Positions 5,254 through 6,471 of a stretch of DNA of 6,471 bases are shown here, piece after piece. The notes under the pieces were generated by a model that saw only the letters and a program-made list of their open reading frames with translations, did no database searches and had not been told where the DNA came from. This DNA comes from an uncultured Clostridia bacterium (GTDB lineage: Bacteria; Bacillota_A; Clostridia; Oscillospirales; Oscillospiraceae): NCBI GenBank assembly GCA_946408145.1, contig CAMJQX010000089.1, positions 1 through 6,471 on the forward strand, written 5' to 3'. The number at the start of each line of letters is the position of its first letter. Within the stretch, counting starts at the first letter, position 1. The position numbers and the translations under genes were made by a program.

Positions 5254-6471
5254 TAGGCAGGCTCCGGAAAAAGTTCATCGCGGCGGCGATCGTCGCGGTC
5301 TTCCTCGTGCTGCTCGTTCTGATCGGCTCGATCAACGTGCTCAGCTACCGCAGCCTTGTCACCGATGCCGACGGCACGCTGCAGATCCTGGCGGAGAACA
5401 AGGGCTCCTTTCCCCGGCAGATGTTCCGGGAGCAGGATCGGCCGTCAGAGATGCAGGCCCCGCCGAACGGGGAGAACAGCGGCCCCTTCAACGAGAGGCG
5501 CGGCGGCAGCGGAGAACTGGCCTATCAGTCCCGCTTTTTCACGGCGTGGTTTTCTGCTGACGGCAGCCTCTCCCATGTCAATCTCGATAACCTCGCCTCT
5601 CTGACCGAGGAGGAGGCCTCGGCTCTCGCGGAGAGCGTGTACGCCGCCGGACGCGAGAAAGGCTTTGCCGAGGAATACCGCTATCGCCGCGCGGCCTGCG
5701 ACGGCGAGACCCTGCTGGTCTTTCTCAACTGCCAGCGGGAGCTCGCGACCTTCCGCGAGTTCCTGTACGCCAGCATCGGCATCTCTCTTGCCGGAACGCT
5801 CGCGGTTTTTCTGCTCCTGCTGCTGTTCTCCGGGCAGATCGTGCGTCCGATCGCGGAGAGCTACGAGAAGCAGAAGCGCTTTATCACGGACGCCGGGCAC
5901 GAGCTGAAAACGCCGATCACGATCATCCGGGCCGACGCGGACGTCTTGGCGTCCGATCTGGACGGAGAAAACGAGTGGATCGCGGATATCCGAAAGCAGA
6001 CAGGCCGCCTCGCCGAGCTGACCGCCGATCTGATCTTCCTGTCCAAAATGGAGGAGGAAAACCCCGCGCTGCAGATGCAGGAGCTCTCCCTGTCCGAGCT
6101 CGTGGACGAGACCGCGCAGTCCTTCCAGTCGCTCGCGCTCGCAAAGGGCAAGCGCTTTTCTGCTTCCGTTGCGCCGGATCTGCAGGTGAAAGGCGACGAA
6201 AAGGCGCTCGGAAAGCTGGTCTCCATCCTGCTGGACAACGCCATGAAATACTCGACGGAGGACGGAACGGTGGAGCTGACGCTGGAACGAATCGGCAGAA
6301 ACGCCCGGCTCAGCGTGAAAAACAGCACGCCGCCCATGGAGAAGGGCAGCGCGGATCGGCTGTTCGAGCGCTTTACCAGGGAGGATCGCTCCCGCAATTC
6401 GGAATCCGGCGGCTTCGGCCTGGGCCTCGCGATCGCGAAGGCCGTGACGGAAGCGCACAAGGGGACGATCC
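5250..6471 (+). CDS. Sensor histidine kinase, cognate to the response regulator (3' end outside window)
   Basis: The frame opens at ATG 5250 and has no stop before the window edge, giving 407 residues. Only the last few after the ATPase G2 box should be missing. Residues 1-8 are basic, TM1 is about 9-30, an extracytoplasmic sensor region of about 140 residues spans 31-172, and TM2 is about 173-195. A short linker (RPIAESYEKQKR) leads straight to the dimerisation helix with FITDAGHELKTP, phosphoacceptor H217 and catalytic E218. The HATPase domain has the N box LLDNAMKY (N330), F box LFERF (371-375) and G2 box GGFGLGLAI (387-395). The usual G1 box (DxGxG) is replaced by SVKNSTPPM near 355-363. 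No full HAMP domain fits between TM2 and the H box. The sensor region is charged and proline/glycine-rich near 60-88, carries C150 and C161, and matches no ligand-binding domain I recognise. It autophosphorylates and presumably signals to the regulator encoded just upstream. Confidence 0.93.
   Translation, partial: MIGRLRKKFIAAAIVAVFLVLLVLIGSINVLSYRSLVTDADGTLQILAENKGSFPRQMFREQDRPSEMQAPPNGENSGPFNERRGGSGELAYQSRFFTAWFSADGSLSHVNLDNLASLTEEEASALAESVYAAGREKGFAEEYRYRRAACDGETLLVFLNCQRELATFREFLYASIGISLAGTLAVFLLLLLFSGQIVRPIAESYEKQKRFITDAGHELKTPITIIRADADVLASDLDGENEWIADIRKQTGRLAELTADLIFLSKMEEENPALQMQELSLSELVDETAQSFQSLALAKGKRFSASVAPDLQVKGDEKALGKLVSILLDNAMKYSTEDGTVELTLERIGRNARLSVKNSTPPMEKGSADRLFERFTREDRSRNSESGGFGLGLAIAKAVTEAHKGTI

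Noticed and set aside
5445..6458. Minus-strand open frame (337 codons) opposite the histidine kinase
   Set aside because: It is antisense to the H, N, F and G2 boxes of the kinase. Its Arg/Gly-rich composition is typical of a shadow frame in GC-rich DNA.

Overview
The window is a GC-rich stretch of bacterial chromosome. Strong Shine-Dalgarno sites, a PgcA-type phosphoglucomutase, an OmpR-type two-component system and a DUF2233-type glycosidase fit a high-GC member of the Clostridia, plausibly Oscillospiraceae/Ruminococcaceae. That placement is inferred from protein character and base composition; there is no rRNA or other definitive marker. No mobile element, CRISPR array, tRNA or rRNA was seen.

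Layout. Positions 1-779 (+) hold the C-terminal part of a cation diffusion facilitator (CDF) metal exporter, cut by the window's left edge. A convergent intergenic region (780-1006) follows with three stem-loops. The first, with a 20-bp stem, is probably the transporter's terminator. A complete alpha-phosphoglucomutase/phosphomannomutase gene (1007-2689, -) comes next, with a good ribosome binding site and a recognisable sigma-A-type promoter about 110 bp upstream. Positions 2829-3152 contain no intact gene but carry coding-like sequence on the minus strand in two frames, which looks like a decayed or frameshifted gene.

Positions 3153-4464 (-) form a two-gene operon: a membrane-anchored phosphodiester glycosidase (DUF2233/NAGPA-like), then a small four-helix membrane protein whose start overlaps the end of the glycosidase gene by 17 bases. 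Divergent from it, across a 114-bp intergenic region, lie an OmpR/PhoB response regulator (4579-5253, +) and its cognate sensor histidine kinase (5250 to the right edge, +). These two overlap in an ATGA, and the kinase lacks only its last residues.

How the parts may work together. The clearest functional unit is the divergent pair of operons around 4465-4578: a two-component system facing an envelope glycosidase/membrane-protein operon. This is a plausible regulator-target arrangement for cell-surface glycan or envelope homeostasis, but the link rests on proximity only. Phosphoglucomutase supplies glucose-1-phosphate for nucleotide sugars and may be thematically related to surface polysaccharide. 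It has its own promoter and is probably independent. The metal exporter is a separate unit.
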